Below, one piece after another: positions 7,745 through 18,073 of a stretch of DNA of 35,220 nucleotides (the stretch's first letter is position 1; each line of letters opens with the position of its first letter). Below the pieces are notes generated by a model. It saw nothing but the letters and a program-made list of their open reading frames with translations. It made no database searches and was not told the DNA's origin. This stretch comes from Pseudomonadota bacterium (GTDB taxonomy: Bacteria > Pseudomonadota > Gammaproteobacteria > Eutrophobiales > Eutrophobiaceae). Where the stretch lies: the NCBI GenBank assembly GCA_022562175.1, contig JADFPU010000007.1:1-35220 (forward strand). Reading direction: 5' to 3'. A program made the translations under genes and the position numbers.

Positions 7745-9553
7745 TCAGTTTGCTAATTGTGCGTTATGCTGAATAGCTTGTTGTGCAACCGTTAAAGAAC
7801 CGGCCATGTTTACCAGGGACAGAAACTCTCCTCGATAACCAAAGGGGTCGTCACCACGGGAGGCTTGCGCCAGTTTCATAATATCAGCATAACTGAAATC
7901 CCCCATCTGTATTCCACCACGTAAGGCCTGCGCGAAACCGGCAACAGCAGCCGAGAAACGAAATGCATTTGAAGTCATTCGCCTGTCAGCGATGATTTCA
8001 TCTTTCGTGATCGTCCACTCCAGTAATTTACTGGTATCGCCATCAGGCTTTTTATAGCGCAGGCGTAATAAGGCCAGTTCATCGTTGTATGACGCAGTCT
8101 TTGCTTGTGACTGGTAGCGCAGGGGATCCATCTTTACTGCTTTACTGCCGACCAGACTTATTTCATAGATGGCCGTGACAGTATGGCCAGCACCTATTTC
8201 TCCGGCATCGACTTTATCATTATTGAAATCTTGCCGGTTCAGTTTGCGGTTTTCATAACCAATCAACCGATACTCTGTGACGACTGCCGGGTTGAACTCG
8301 ATCTGTAGCTTGACATCCCTGGCAATGGTCAACATGGTCGAACTCATTTCATCGACCAGCACCTTTTGTGCTTCGTTCAAGGTATCGATATACGCATAAT
8401 TACCATTGCCTATATTAGCAATTTGTTCCATCAGGTGATCGTTGTAATTACCTGTACCAAATCCCAGTGTACTCAGGGCAATGCCCGTTTTACGTTTTTC
8501 TTCTACCAGGTTTTTCAACTGTTCAATATTGACAGTACCAACATTAAAATCTCCATCCGTTGCCAGTAATACACGATTTATCCCGCCTTTGATGAATGCC
8601 TGTTCAGCCATAGCATAAGCCAACTTAATCCCTGAGCCGCCATTGGTAGAACCGCCCGCAGTCAGTTGCTCCAGTGCAGCAGTAATCTTGCCTTTCTGAT
8701 CACCCGCTGTCGGTTCCAGTACTACACCGGACGCACCGGCATAGACAACTATTGAGACACTATCATCCGCGCTGAGTTGGGCAGTCAGAAGTTTTAGAGA
8801 AGATTTTAATAATTCCAGTTTATTCGGCGACTGCATGGAACCCGACACATCCACCAGAAATACCAGATTAGCCGGCGGCAGTTTATCTGTCGGCAGATCG
8901 TAAGCTTTTATACCAATGTGCAGTAAATGCGTATGTGCATTCCAGGGCGTTACTGCGATTTCCTTATATAAGACAAAAGGGTCTGATTTAGCAGCGTGAA
9001 CAGGATAATCATAGGAGAAATAATTGATCAGTTCTTCTGCCCGCACGGCATCATGTGCAGGGAGTCTGCCGGTATTTATCATTCTACGAATATTGGCGTA
9101 TGAACCAGTATCCACATCGATACTGAATGTGGAAACAGGATGCTCCCGCACCCGCTTGACAGCATTATCATCATAATGGGCATAGTTTTCCCGGTTAACC
9201 GGTTCAGATGCGGCCCTTATTGAATCAAGTCTATACGCGCCTGCGCTTATGGAAAATGCCGGACTGTTTGCAGCGACATCCTGCTCCATGGATATAACCG
9301 GAGCAATCTGGCGCGCTGCATACCATTCTTTGTTTGCCTGATGTTTACTATCACGGAAACGGTCTTCTGCCGGTACTATCACTGGTCCGGATTGCTTGCC
9401 GGCAACTTGTTTTACTAATTCATCATTTAATACGATACTCGATGGCTGTGTAGCAGTCTTTTCTGCCTGTCTTGCCTGTTGACCGGTCTGGGTACAGCCA
9501 ATAATAAATACCGTCATGGCCACGGCAATTGTTTTTATGATTGGATAATACAT
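7745..9553 (-). CDS. vWA-domain lipoprotein (YfbK-like)
   Basis: This 602-residue protein has a lipoprotein signal peptide (TVFIIGC, lipid Cys at about 20). It then has a YfbK-type N-terminal region (STFSIDVDTGSYANIRRM), and a von Willebrand factor A domain starting near 230 with the MIDAS motif DVSGS at 235-239. It ends in a DUF3520-like C-terminal region (YADIMKLAQ...GYRGEFLSLV). It is probably an envelope protein that binds ligands through a metal ion; its function is unknown. The start at 9553 is set by AGGAG seven bases upstream and the signal peptide; the frame is open further upstream without support. The ECF sigma and anti-sigma-like genes follow, an association I know from other Proteobacteria. 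Confidence 0.88.
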   Translation of the reverse strand: MYYPIIKTIAVAMTVFIIGCTQTGQQARQAEKTATQPSSIVLNDELVKQVAGKQSGPVIVPAEDRFRDSKHQANKEWYAARQIAPVISMEQDVAANSPAFSISAGAYRLDSIRAASEPVNRENYAHYDDNAVKRVREHPVSTFSIDVDTGSYANIRRMINTGRLPAHDAVRAEELINYFSYDYPVHAAKSDPFVLYKEIAVTPWNAHTHLLHIGIKAYDLPTDKLPPANLVFLVDVSGSMQSPNKLELLKSSLKLLTAQLSADDSVSIVVYAGASGVVLEPTAGDQKGKITAALEQLTAGGSTNGGSGIKLAYAMAEQAFIKGGINRVLLATDGDFNVGTVNIEQLKNLVEEKRKTGIALSTLGFGTGNYNDHLMEQIANIGNGNYAYIDTLNEAQKVLVDEMSSTMLTIARDVKLQIEFNPAVVTEYRLIGYENRKLNRQDFNNDKVDAGEIGAGHTVTAIYEISLVGSKAVKMDPLRYQSQAKTASYNDELALLRLRYKKPDGDTSKLLEWTITKDEIIADRRMTSNAFRFSAAVAGFAQALRGGIQMGDFSYADIMKLAQASRGDDPFGYRGEFLSLVNMAGSLTVAQQAIQHNAQLAN

Positions 9554-9650
9554 GCTGCTTCTCCTGTATTTAAGGTTTAATAAAATTATCCCGGCCCTAT
9601 GCCGATGATTCCTTAAACGCAGAAAAACCAAAAAGGAGTTAAACAAAATG

Positions 9651-9675
9651 AAAAAAGGGGCCATCAGCCCCTTTT
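9651..9675 (-). terminator. Rho-independent terminator after pnp
   Basis: The stem GGGGC/GCCCC is extended by A:T pairs, with loop CATCA at 9662-9666. On the minus strand it is followed by six T's. It lies 27 bases after the pnp stop and should end the nusA–pnp transcript. Confidence 0.85.
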
Positions 9676-9702
9676 CACTTTCTGCTTTTAACTTTTCAGC
9701 TG

Positions 9703-11787
9703 TTATTCATCTACTGCCTTCATACTTAAACGCACACGTCCTTGTCTATCGATCTCAAGTACTTTTACCTTAACCATATCTCCTTCAGAAAGTTTATCGC
9801 TGACATTCTCCACTCGCTCCTCGGAGATCTGGGAGATATGCACCAAACCATCCTTACCAGGCAGGATATTGACGAAGGCACCAAAATCCATGAGTTTTTG
9901 AACACGACCTTCATAGATTCTACCGACTTCAATATCGGCAGTGAGTTCTTCAATTCTGCTTCGTGCCATATCACTGGCAGCCTTATCAACAGAGAAAATT
10001 TTGATATTACCACTATCATCAATATCAATCGTTGTGCCGGTTTCTTCTGTTATTGCACGAATTGTTGTGCCGCCCTTACCGATGACATCACGGATCTTGT
10101 CCGGATGAATCTTGATCATTGAGATTCTCGGTGCATACTCTGACATTTCAGCACGCGGCTCCTTAATGACAGCATTCATCTTTTCCAGGATATATGCACG
10201 TCCTGCCTTTGCCTGTTGCAGAGCCACCTGCATGATCTCCTTGGTAATACCTTCTATCTTGATATCCATCTGCAAGGCAGTGATGCCCTGTGCAGAACCC
10301 GCCACTTTAAAATCCATGTCGCCGAGATGATCTTCATCGCCCATAATGTCTGAAAGCACGACAAATTTATCGCCCTCTTTGATTAACCCCATGGCTATAC
10401 CGGCAACAGGTGCATCGATATTTACCCCGGCATCCATAAGCGCCAGACTGGTACCGCATACCGATGCCATTGAACTTGAGCCGTTTGATTCTGTGATTTC
10501 GGAAACAACGCGAATGACATACGGGAAAGATTCCGGATCCGGCATTACACCCAACATGCCCCGTTTAGCCAATTTGCCATGACCAATCTCGCGACGCTTT
10601 GGCCCCATCATCCTGCCTGTTTCTCCCACACAATAGGGAGGGAAGTTATAATGTAGCATGAAGGAATCTCTGCGCTCACCTTCAATTGCATCAACGATCT
10701 GTGAATCCCTGTCAGCACCTAATGTAGTCACCACCAGGGCCTGTGTCTCACCGCGGGTAAACAAAGCAGAACCATGAGTTCTTGGCAGCACACCGACTTG
10801 CACGGTAATGTCCCTGACTGCATCCGGCATCCGCCCATCGATACGGGTTTCCCCGGAAAGTATGCCGCCTCTGACAATATTACTCTCAAGCTCTTTAATA
10901 GTTGACAAGACAAGATCGTCAGACCAGCGCTGTTCATTCTCCTCAACAATAGAACCGGCAACTTCCTTACGTACCTCACTCAATCGCTCACTGCGGCTAA
11001 GCTTGTCCTGGATAGCATAGGCTTCACGGATCAGATCGCCTGCTTTCTTGTCAACCTCTGCCACCAGCTCGACATCCTTTTCCGGAGTTTGCCAGTCCCA
11101 GGACTTGACATTGGCTTGTTTCGCCAGGGCTTCGATATTTTCGATGACAATCTGCATTTGCTCATGACCATATGTGACCGCACCCAGCATCACTTCTTCA
11201 GACAGTTGCCTGGCTTCTGACTCGACCATCAGGACAGAACTCCTGGTGCCAGCAACGACCAGATTAAGTGCTGAATCATCCAACTCGGCAAAACTGGGGT
11301 TTAATATATAATTTCCGTCTTTGAAACCGACGCGTGCAGCGCCAATTGGACCATTAAACGGCACGCCCGACAGGGCGATGGCAGCCGAGGTGCCGATGAT
11401 GGCAGGGATATCCGGATCAACTGACGGGTCCAGCGACAATACGGTCGCAATGATCTGGATTTCGTTCATGAAGCCCTTTGGGAAAAGCGGCCTGATCGGA
11501 CGATCAATGAGACGTGAGGTCAGGGTCTCTTTTTCCGACTGTCTGCCTTCACGCTTGAAAAATCCACCCGGGATCTTGCCCGCAGCATAAGTACGCTCCT
11601 GATAATCCACCGTCAATGGAAAAAAAGGACGCCCTGCATCGGCCTCCTTTCTGGCTACGCATGTCACCAGTACAACGGTATCTTTTATGCTGCAAACCAC
11701 TGCACCTGATGCTTGACGGGCAATTCTACCCGTTTCCAATACAACTGTTTTGTCCCCATACTGGAACTCTTTTTTTACCACATTCAT
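9703..11787 (-). CDS. pnp: Polyribonucleotide nucleotidyltransferase
   Basis: This 694-residue 3'-5' phosphorolytic exoribonuclease of the RNA degradosome uses phosphate to release nucleoside diphosphates. Two RNase PH domains are joined by a helical linker (about 10-145 and 315-460). A KH domain near 555-615 carries [20 protein letters not shown], and an S1 domain is at about 620-690 ([27 protein letters not shown], abbreviated here as GRIYEGRV…FGAF). The length is that of the family. The start ATG at 11787 is preceded by CAGGG at good spacing. It follows rpsO by 135 bases. E. coli has the same rpsO–pnp order, where the leader is cut by RNase III for autoregulation. Confidence 0.98.
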   Translation of the reverse strand: MNVVKKEFQYGDKTVVLETGRIARQASGAVVCSIKDTVVLVTCVARKEADAGRPFFPLTVDYQERTYAAGKIPGGFFKREGRQSEKETLTSRLIDRPIRPLFPKGFMNEIQIIATVLSLDPSVDPDIPAIIGTSAAIALSGVPFNGPIGAARVGFKDGNYILNPSFAELDDSALNLVVAGTRSSVLMVESEARQLSEEVMLGAVTYGHEQMQIVIENIEALAKQANVKSWDWQTPEKDVELVAEVDKKAGDLIREAYAIQDKLSRSERLSEVRKEVAGSIVEENEQRWSDDLVLSTIKELESNIVRGGILSGETRIDGRMPDAVRDITVQVGVLPRTHGSALFTRGETQALVVTTLGADRDSQIVDAIEGERRDSFMLHYNFPPYCVGETGRMMGPKRREIGHGKLAKRGMLGVMPDPESFPYVIRVVSEITESNGSSSMASVCGTSLALMDAGVNIDAPVAGIAMGLIKEGDKFVVLSDIMGDEDHLGDMDFKVAGSAQGITALQMDIKIEGITKEIMQVALQQAKAGRAYILEKMNAVIKEPRAEMSEYAPRISMIKIHPDKIRDVIGKGGTTIRAITEETGTTIDIDDSGNIKIFSVDKAASDMARSRIEELTADIEVGRIYEGRVQKLMDFGAFVNILPGKDGLVHISQISEERVENVSDKLSEGDMVKVKVLEIDRQGRVRLSMKAVDE

Positions 11788-11859
11788 TGTATTACCCTGA
11801 TATTGGTTGTGAAGTAAAGCTGGAAATAGATTGGTATTTCAAAGATTAAGAATAAATAA

Positions 11860-11893
11860 CTTGAAACCGTCGGAGTGCCATGCTGGCTTCAAG
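11860..11893 (-). promoter_or_regulatory. Hairpin in the rpsO–pnp gap, possible RNase III or terminator site
   Basis: CTTGAA (11860-11865) pairs with TTCAAG (11888-11893), with a further inner GCC/GGC stem. On the minus strand it is followed by TTATTTATTCTT. Its place between rpsO and pnp matches the site in E. coli where RNase III controls pnp. The stem is short, so the role is a guess. Confidence 0.4.
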
Positions 11894-11922
11894 ACTGGTG
11901 GATATTTGCTGATGACATCGAA

Positions 11923-12192
11923 TTATTTACGTAGCCCCAGACGTTTAATCAAGTCACGATAACGTCCGATGTCCTTGCTCTTTATATAATCCAGAAGTTT
12001 ACGCCGCCGATTGACCATGTGCAGCAGGCCCTGGCGGGAGTGATGGTCTTTTTTATGTTGCTTGAAATGTTCGGACAGATCGGTGATCCGCGCGGTAATC
12101 AACGCAACCTGCACCTCTGGTGACCCTGTATCTGTAGTGGAACGCTGAAAATCAGTTACGATCCCAGCCGTTTGTTGCTGACTTAATGCCAT
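11923..12192 (-). CDS. rpsO: 30S ribosomal protein S15
   Basis: This 89-residue primary rRNA-binding protein of the small subunit binds 16S rRNA helices 20-22. The family pattern is full: [16 protein letters not shown], then [30 protein letters not shown]. The start at 12192 (MALSQQQ) is set by AGGAGC seven bases upstream. The frame continues upstream without support. It has its own promoter at 12232-12260, needed because a 163-base element separates it from truB. Confidence 0.97.
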   Translation of the reverse strand: MALSQQQTAGIVTDFQRSTTDTGSPEVQVALITARITDLSEHFKQHKKDHHSRQGLLHMVNRRRKLLDYIKSKDIGRYRDLIKRLGLRK

Positions 12193-12231
12193 GTAGAAGC
12201 TCCTAAATTCACTATCATAAAAAACGCGCGT

Positions 12232-12260
12232 ATTGTACCCATGCCACTGCATACGAACAA
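12232..12260 (-). promoter_or_regulatory. Sigma-70 promoter of rpsO
   Basis: On the minus strand the -35 is TTGTTC (12255-12260) and the -10 is TACAAT (12232-12237), separated by 17 bases. A GC-rich discriminator ACGCGCG follows, as in growth-rate-regulated genes. It is 40 bases from the rpsO start. Confidence 0.7.
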
Positions 12261-12309
12261 GACATAAAATCAATGAATCGGTAATTTATTGACACTTTAA
12301 CTGCAAGCC

Positions 12310-12472
12310 AGGAGCCTATCCGAGAATAGAAGCCGTAGCGAGGGAAAGCTGTTTTGAGTCAGATTTTTTCATAATGTGAGACGAATAGCACCGCTATTTA
12401 ACGAATATTATGGAAAAATATGGCCAACATCAGCTGTTCCGCAGGTGGCTTTCTATTCTCGGACAGGCTCCT
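12310..12472. mobile_element. 163-base MITE-like element with 25-base inverted ends
   Basis: The left end starts AGGAGCCTATCCGAGAATAG (12310) and the right end finishes CTATTCTCGGACAGGCTCCT (12472). Over 25-26 bases they differ at one substitution and one extra base. The interior is also an imperfect palindrome: ATTTTTTCATAAT is mirrored by ATTATGGAAAAAT around a small AATAG/CTATT hairpin. No protein is encoded. The element occupies most of the 300-base truB–rpsO gap, and its last two bases overlap the CTAG repeat at 12471-12496. Confidence 0.7.
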
Positions 12473-12496
12473 AGTACTCCGTTAAGGTTGTACTAG
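12471..12496. repeat. Remnant of a CTAG-bounded element at the truB stop
   Basis: CTAG, then an 18-base core TACTCCGTTAAGGTTGTA, then CTAG. The core matches one arm of the larger elements at 23269 and 27974 (one base differs in the first 16). The right CTAG (12493-12496) holds the TAG stop of truB when read on the minus strand. It looks like a deletion or excision product that left one arm. Confidence 0.6.
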
Positions 12497-13410
12497 GACC
12501 GCAGCAGCCGTCTTGGCGCCACGCGGCCATCATCCAGGATTTCTGCCACGCCGAGAAAATCATCCTGTTCATTATAAACCCTTAACATGCCACTGGTGGG
12601 TGCATGGGGCACGATAACGGCCTGCCCGTCATATAAGTAATCAGCGACATCCTGGTTCAGTTCAACATGGGGCAAATGCCTTAAGGCAGTGTCAATGCTG
12701 AGCAGCTTTTCATCTAAAGCAGCAAGCCCCTGTTTTGCAAGCTCTTCGATCTCCGTCATGCTGATCATTTCGTCCTGCACGTAGGGACCGGCGCCGACAC
12801 GTCGCAAAGCGATCACATGCGCACCACAACCGAGTTGTTTACCAATATCTTCAGCCAGAGTACGGATATATGTACCCTTGCTGCAACGTACATCGATTTC
12901 AAACGTCTGCCCATCAAATTTAATCAGCTGCAGTTGATGTATTGTTAGCGGGCGAGCCTGCCGCTCTACCTCTATGCCCTGGTAAGCCAGCTTATACAAT
13001 CGCTGGCCTTTATGTTTCAGTGCTGAGAACATAGGCGGTATCTGTTCAATGTTGCCGCGAAATTTTTTTAATACATTCTCTAACTGTTGCCTGCTGAAGT
13101 CCGGCACCGGTTTTTCACTGATAATATCACCCAGCGCATCACCAGTCGTCGTTTCAACGCCCAGCTTACAAGTTGCCAGGTAATGTTTGTCCGCATTCAG
13201 CAGATAACCGGAAAATTTCGTTGCCTCGCCAAAACACAGCGGCAGAAGCCCTGTTGCCATTTTGTCAAGACTACCGGTATGTCCTGCCTTGCGTGCCTTA
13301 AAAAGGCTCTTTACCCTTTGCAATGCTTCATTGGAGGTAATGCCCATGGGCTTATCCAGTAATAAAATACCCTGGATATTTCTGCCCTTGCTGCGTTGTC
13401 GCCCTCTCAT
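12493..13410 (-). CDS. truB: tRNA pseudouridine(55) synthase
   Basis: This 305-residue enzyme makes pseudouridine 55 in the T-loop of tRNAs. The catalytic Asp is D49 in GHTGSLDKMATG. The KxxR-like GRNIQGILLLDKP opening and the SKGTYIRTLAEDIG motif match E. coli TruB, and the C-terminal PUA-like part ends in RVAPRRLL. The start at 13410 (MRGRQRSKGRNI) aligns with E. coli (MSRPRRRGRDI). An 18-codon upstream extension from a TTG is open but not family-like. The ribosome-binding site is weak. Its TAG stop lies in a CTAG repeat. rbfA precedes it by 62 bases. Confidence 0.96.
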   Translation of the reverse strand: MRGRQRSKGRNIQGILLLDKPMGITSNEALQRVKSLFKARKAGHTGSLDKMATGLLPLCFGEATKFSGYLLNADKHYLATCKLGVETTTGDALGDIISEKPVPDFSRQQLENVLKKFRGNIEQIPPMFSALKHKGQRLYKLAYQGIEVERQARPLTIHQLQLIKFDGQTFEIDVRCSKGTYIRTLAEDIGKQLGCGAHVIALRRVGAGPYVQDEMISMTEIEELAKQGLAALDEKLLSIDTALRHLPHVELNQDVADYLYDGQAVIVPHAPTSGMLRVYNEQDDFLGVAEILDDGRVAPRRLLRS

Positions 13411-13472
13411 AAAATTAGTATACAAATCAATAATTAAAAATAAATATTCAGCGTCATCAGGCAATATCTTGC

Positions 13473-13859
13473 TCAGTCTAAAACCTCATTACTGCCTTCG
13501 TCTTCCACAGAATCCTTATTTAATGAATCTATAAGGGCAGATAAGCGACTACCTCGTTCGATGGAACTATCAAAGACAAACTTCAACTTTGGAACTACGC
13601 GCAAGGAAAGAACCTGGGCCAATTCATAACGAAAGTGTCCGGCCATGTCGTTCAATGTCTCGACCAGCTCCTCCACATTGGCCTCACCACCAAGACTGGT
13701 AACATAGACTTTGGCGTTTTTCAGATCCGGGCTGATATCAGCGCTGGCAATTGTGATCATACCAAGACGGGGATCCGTGATCTGGCGCTGGATTAACCCA
13801 GCTAGTTCTTTTTGCACGAGATCGGCAACACGCCGACTGCGACTGAATTGTTTGGGCAT
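13473..13859 (-). CDS. rbfA: Ribosome-binding factor A
   Basis: This 128-residue KH-like protein helps 16S rRNA 5' end maturation and is needed in cold shock. It starts MPKQFSRSRRVADLVQKELA and has the family core DPRLGMITIASADISPDLKNAKVY, written here in parts: DPRLGMITI, SPDLKNAKVYVT and ELAQVLSLRVVPKLKF. The length is normal. It lies between infB and truB on the same strand, the order conserved in gammaproteobacteria. Confidence 0.96.
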   Translation of the reverse strand: MPKQFSRSRRVADLVQKELAGLIQRQITDPRLGMITIASADISPDLKNAKVYVTSLGGEANVEELVETLNDMAGHFRYELAQVLSLRVVPKLKFVFDSSIERGSRLSALIDSLNKDSVEDEGSNEVLD

Positions 13860-13883
13860 TGTTGGCTAGTCCCGGACTGACTC

Positions 13884-16500
13884 CTAGAGTGTGCGTGCGA
13901 CTTCGATACGCTCGAAAACTTCGATCTGATCGCCCACTTTAATGTCGTTATAATTTTTCACGCCGATGCCGCATTCTGTGCCGGATTTAACTTCATTAAC
14001 ATCATCTTTAAAGCGTCGAAGAGATTCAAGCTCGCCTTCATATATCACCACATTGTCTCTCAAAACCCTGATAGGATTGGTTTTTCTGACCACGCCTGTG
14101 GTCACGACGCAACCGGCAATATCACCGTATTTTGGTGACCGAAACACATCACGTACTTCCGCATTACCAACAATCTGCTCGCGTATCTCCGGCGAAAGCA
14201 GGCCGTTAATGGCCATTTTTACGTCGTCTATGACATCATAAATCACGCTGTAGTAGCGTACATCAATACCTTCCTCATCAACCAGCTTTCTTGCAGACGC
14301 ATCAGCACGGACATTAAAACCAATCACAATGCCTTTTGAGGCCATAGCGAGATTAATATCAGAGCCGGTGATCCCGCCTACACCACTACTAACGATTTCT
14401 ACCATAACTTCGTCATTGGATAATTTTTTCAGGGTCTCCACAAGCGCCTCCGCCGATCCCTGCACATCCGTCTTAATCAACAGATTAAGCGTGGCAGCCG
14501 CTTCCTGCCCCATCTTTGTCATGATATTTTCGAGTTTCAATGCCTGTTGTCTGGCCAGCTTAACTTCACGGTATTTACTCTGACGGAGCGAGGCAATTTC
14601 CCGGGCCTTTTTCTCATTCGGCACGACCATCATTTCATCACCGGCATTAGGCGTACCTGACAGGCCCAGTACTTCTACCGGCGTTGACGGACCAACCTTG
14701 TCAACTTCCTGTCCGCTTTCATCGAGCATTGCCCTGACACGGCCAAATTCATGGCCACTGAGTATGACATTGCCTTTCTGCAACTCTCCATTTTGAACAA
14801 GGATGGTTGCAATGGGCCCCCTGCCCTTATCAAGTCTGGATTCAATGACGGTACCACTGGCCGGACCTTTTTCTACAGCCTTGAGTTCCAGTATCTCTGC
14901 CTGTAATAATATATTTTCAAGCAACTCATCTATACCTTCCCCTGTAACCGCAGAGACGTTGACAAATAATGTATCGCCTCCCCAGTCTTCCGGAATGACG
15001 TCAAACTTTGACAATTCCTGCTTCACCTTGTCCGGGTCCGCGTCTGCTTTATCTATCTTGTTGACAGCTATAATCATTGGCACCTTGCCGGCCTTTGCAT
15101 GTTTGATCGACTCTTCCGTCTGCGGCATGACACCATCATCTGCGGCGACCACGATAATAACGATATCCGTTACCTTGGCGCCACGGGCACGCATTGCTGT
15201 AAACGCCTCATGGCCCGGGGTATCCAGAAAGGTAATCCTGCCTTTAGAAGTAGCGACACTGTAGGCGCCAATATGCTGGGTAATCCCGCCTGCCTCACCT
15301 GCAGCCACATTGGTACGGCGAATATAATCCAGCAGTGAGGTTTTGCCGTGATCCACATGACCCATGATCGTCACCACAGGCATCCTGGTAACTTCATCGC
15401 CTTCAACTCTGAGCGCATTGGTAATTTCCACTTCCAGCGCATTCTCTTGCGAAAGCTTCGGCTTGTGGCCCATCTCTTCCACAAGAATCGCTGCAGTTTC
15501 TTGATCAATGCTCTGGTTAATCGTCACCATACTGCCAAGATTCATCATGGCCTTAACGACCTCAGTACCTTTTACTGACATGCGTTGGGCAAGTTCGGCC
15601 ACTGAAATGCTTTCCGGGATCTCAACTTCATGAACAATAGGTGCTGTCGGCTTTTCAAATACATGTTGCGAAGGCATGGTTACGACAGGCCTCGCTCGTC
15701 GCTTTTTCCTGCGGCGGCCGGATTTATCCGATGCGACATGCAATTCCTTGCGATGCAGATTAGCCGAGTCCTTATCGACAGCCGGCGCGGCAGGTTTCTT
15801 ATTCAGCAACTCCTCAATCGCAGCAGCCGGTGCCTGTAAAGCATTCTCGCTAGCCTGTTGTGGTTGCTGCGCATGTTCAGCCCCTGCAAGCTGCGCTGCT
15901 TCGACAGGCGCCGATATGTCGGTGACTGCCTCACCTGCTTCAACCATGCTGTCGCCGGTCTCAGGGGCTGGCTGTACTGTAGCTGCCGCAACCTTTTCCG
16001 CCGCAGCCTTTTCCGCCGCAACTTTTCCGCCGCGCCTTTTCCGCCGCAGCCTCCGCCGCCGCAACCTTGTCCGCCGCAGCCTTTTCCGCCGCAGCCTCCG
16101 CCGCCGCTACAGCCAGTTTCTGCTCTTCCTCCAGTGCTGCTTGTTTTGCAGCATCTTCTTCCAGGACACTGCGCTTTGCATAGGTCCTACGCTTGCGGAA
16201 CTCTACATTGATTATTTTTGAACGGGGTTTGCTGCGAGTTGAAGGGCTGCGAGTTGCAGGCAATACAGGCACCTTGAGTTCACTGATGGTTTTGCGGCGC
16301 AAGGTGATCTTTTTAGGTTCTGAAGAAGCGTCCTTACCATGCTTACGTCTGAGAAAACCGAGTAATTCAGCTTTCTCGGAATCTGTGATCATGTCATCCT
16401 CTGATTTACTTGACAGACCGGCCTGGACCAACTGATCCAGCAGGCGTTCAACCGGAATGTCTATGACATTGGCATATTGCTTGATTGTCACTTCAGGCAT
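13884..16500 (-). CDS. infB: Translation initiation factor IF-2, frame broken twice as given
   Basis: This GTPase brings fMet-tRNA to the 30S subunit. The N-terminal IF2N domain ([21 protein letters not shown]) is in one frame (16500 to about 16023). The rest is in another frame open to 13884, with a second IF2N domain, then the G domain ([26 protein letters not shown]) and C-terminal domains. The break is in an Ala/Lys/Glu tandem repeat whose 15-base unit reads GAAAAGGCTGCGGCG or GAAAAGGTTGCGGCG. Two successive units are each one base short, near 16033-16034 and 16022. Restoring both rejoins the frames. The start overlaps the nusA stop by 8 bases. The gene is essential, so this is either sequence error or a split gene using internal initiation, as E. 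coli does for its shorter IF2 forms. Confidence 0.9.
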
Positions 16501-18022
16501 CGGTTACATCCTCATTGAGCTGTTGTTCTGCCTCAAACCAGGGAATACGAGCAGTCATAATCAATTTGCCAGCTGTCTCTTGGTCCAGATCTTCGATATC
16601 CAGTAGTTCATGAACAGACTGTTCAGCAAGGTCTTCCATCGTCACAATATCATGTCCAGCCAGTTCATAAGCCAGTGCCTCGTCCATCCCATCCATGTTT
16701 AACAAATCATCTGCGGGTTTCGCATCACCTAGCTTCTCTTCCTTGGCAATGGCCCTTGTCATCATCACATCACGCGCACGATTACGCAGTTCGCTAACCA
16801 GGTCACTATCAAATTCTTCAATTTCAAGTATTTCACTTTCCGGCACATAGGCGACTTCTTCAATACTGGAGAACCCCTCCTGCGCCAGAATATTTGCAAC
16901 TTCCTCATCGGCGTCAAGCTGCTCCATGAACAACTTCTGCAGCTCTTGTAACTCAGACTCATTTTTTTCATCGGCCTGTTCTATGGACATAACATTTAAC
17001 TGCCACTTTGTCAGTTCACTGGCAAGCCTGATATTCTGGCCACCCCGGCCAATCGCTTGTGACAGGTTTTCCTCTGCTACGGCAACGTCCATGCTGTGCA
17101 AATCTTCATCCACCAGGATTGAAGCCACCTCAGCAGGCGCCATGGCATTTATCACAAACTGGGCCGGGTTCTCATCCCACAGGATAATATCGACACGCTC
17201 TCCACCTAATTCGTTGGAGACTGCCTGTACGCGAGAGCCACGCATACCGACACAGGCGCCAATCGGATCAATACGCTGGTCTTTGGCACTCACTGCAATC
17301 TTTGCACGTGAACCCGGATCTCTTGCACCATTAATAATATCAATCAAACCTTCGTTAATCTCAGGTACTTCAATCTTAAAGAGTTCGATCAATAACTCAG
17401 GCGCAGTCCGGCTCAAAAACAGTTGGGGTCCTCGGCTTTCCGGTTTTACTTCGCGCAAATAGGCCCGCAGACGGTCACCCGCACGTACTGCCTCTCGCGG
17501 GATCATTTCATCACGCTGGATGATCGCTTCGGCATTATTACCCAGATCCAGTATGATACTTCCACGCTCAACGCGTTTGACTACACCACTGACCATTTCC
17601 CCGACACGATCCCGGTAGGTCTCAAGCACTTTATTGCGCTCCGCTTCCCGTACTTTCTGTACGATAACCTGCTTGGCGGTTTGAGCGGCGATGCGGCCAA
17701 ATTCGACAGAGTCCATCGGTTCCTCGATAAAACCACCCACTTCTATATCCTGCTGCTTTTGCCGGGCGTCTTCACAGCGTATCTGCCGTGTTGGAAACTC
17801 CAGCGGCTCAGCATCCGGGCTTTCTTCTACTACCTCCCAGCATCTGATGGTCTCATAGCTACCCGTTTCATGGTCAATTTTGACCCGCACCTCAATATCC
17901 TCACGATGGCGCTTCTTGGTTGCCATTGCCAGAGCAGCCTCAATTGCTTCAAAAATAATCTCTTTCGCCACGCCTTTCTCATTCGAGACGACATCGACAA
18001 CCATCAGGATTTCTTTATTCAT
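16493..18022 (-). CDS. nusA: Transcription termination/antitermination factor NusA
   Basis: This 509-residue RNA polymerase-binding factor controls pausing, termination and antitermination. The N-terminal polymerase-binding domain starts [18 protein letters not shown]. An S1 domain at about 135-200 contains [21 protein letters not shown], followed by two KH domains ([21 protein letters not shown], abbreviated IGACVGMRG, and [12 protein letters not shown]). Two C-terminal acidic helix-hairpin-helix repeats (about 365-495) are present, as in E. coli. It lies 51 bases downstream of rimP and overlaps infB. Confidence 0.97.
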   Translation of the reverse strand: MNKEILMVVDVVSNEKGVAKEIIFEAIEAALAMATKKRHREDIEVRVKIDHETGSYETIRCWEVVEESPDAEPLEFPTRQIRCEDARQKQQDIEVGGFIEEPMDSVEFGRIAAQTAKQVIVQKVREAERNKVLETYRDRVGEMVSGVVKRVERGSIILDLGNNAEAIIQRDEMIPREAVRAGDRLRAYLREVKPESRGPQLFLSRTAPELLIELFKIEVPEINEGLIDIINGARDPGSRAKIAVSAKDQRIDPIGACVGMRGSRVQAVSNELGGERVDIILWDENPAQFVINAMAPAEVASILVDEDLHSMDVAVAEENLSQAIGRGGQNIRLASELTKWQLNVMSIEQADEKNESELQELQKLFMEQLDADEEVANILAQEGFSSIEEVAYVPESEILEIEEFDSDLVSELRNRARDVMMTRAIAKEEKLGDAKPADDLLNMDGMDEALAYELAGHDIVTMEDLAEQSVHELLDIEDLDQETAGKLIMTARIPWFEAEQQLNEDVTDA

Positions 18023-18073
18023 AAAATATGTTATTAGTTCAAGTCACATCCAATATCAAACTGTGCGATCCAA

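Noticed and set aside
13411-13464. Upstream TTG extension of truB
   Set aside because: The added 18 residues are hydrophobic and not family-like, while the ATG at 13410 aligns with E. coli TruB.
13866-13887. Two CTAGs 18 bases apart between rbfA and infB, the second at the infB stop
   Set aside because: The 14-base core does not match the arm of the CTAG element family, so this is probably chance; grxD and nlpD also end on CTAG with no repeat beside them.
16000-16045. Programmed frameshift in infB
   Set aside because: The change needs two separate base losses and there is no slippery heptamer with a downstream structure; error or a split gene is more likely.
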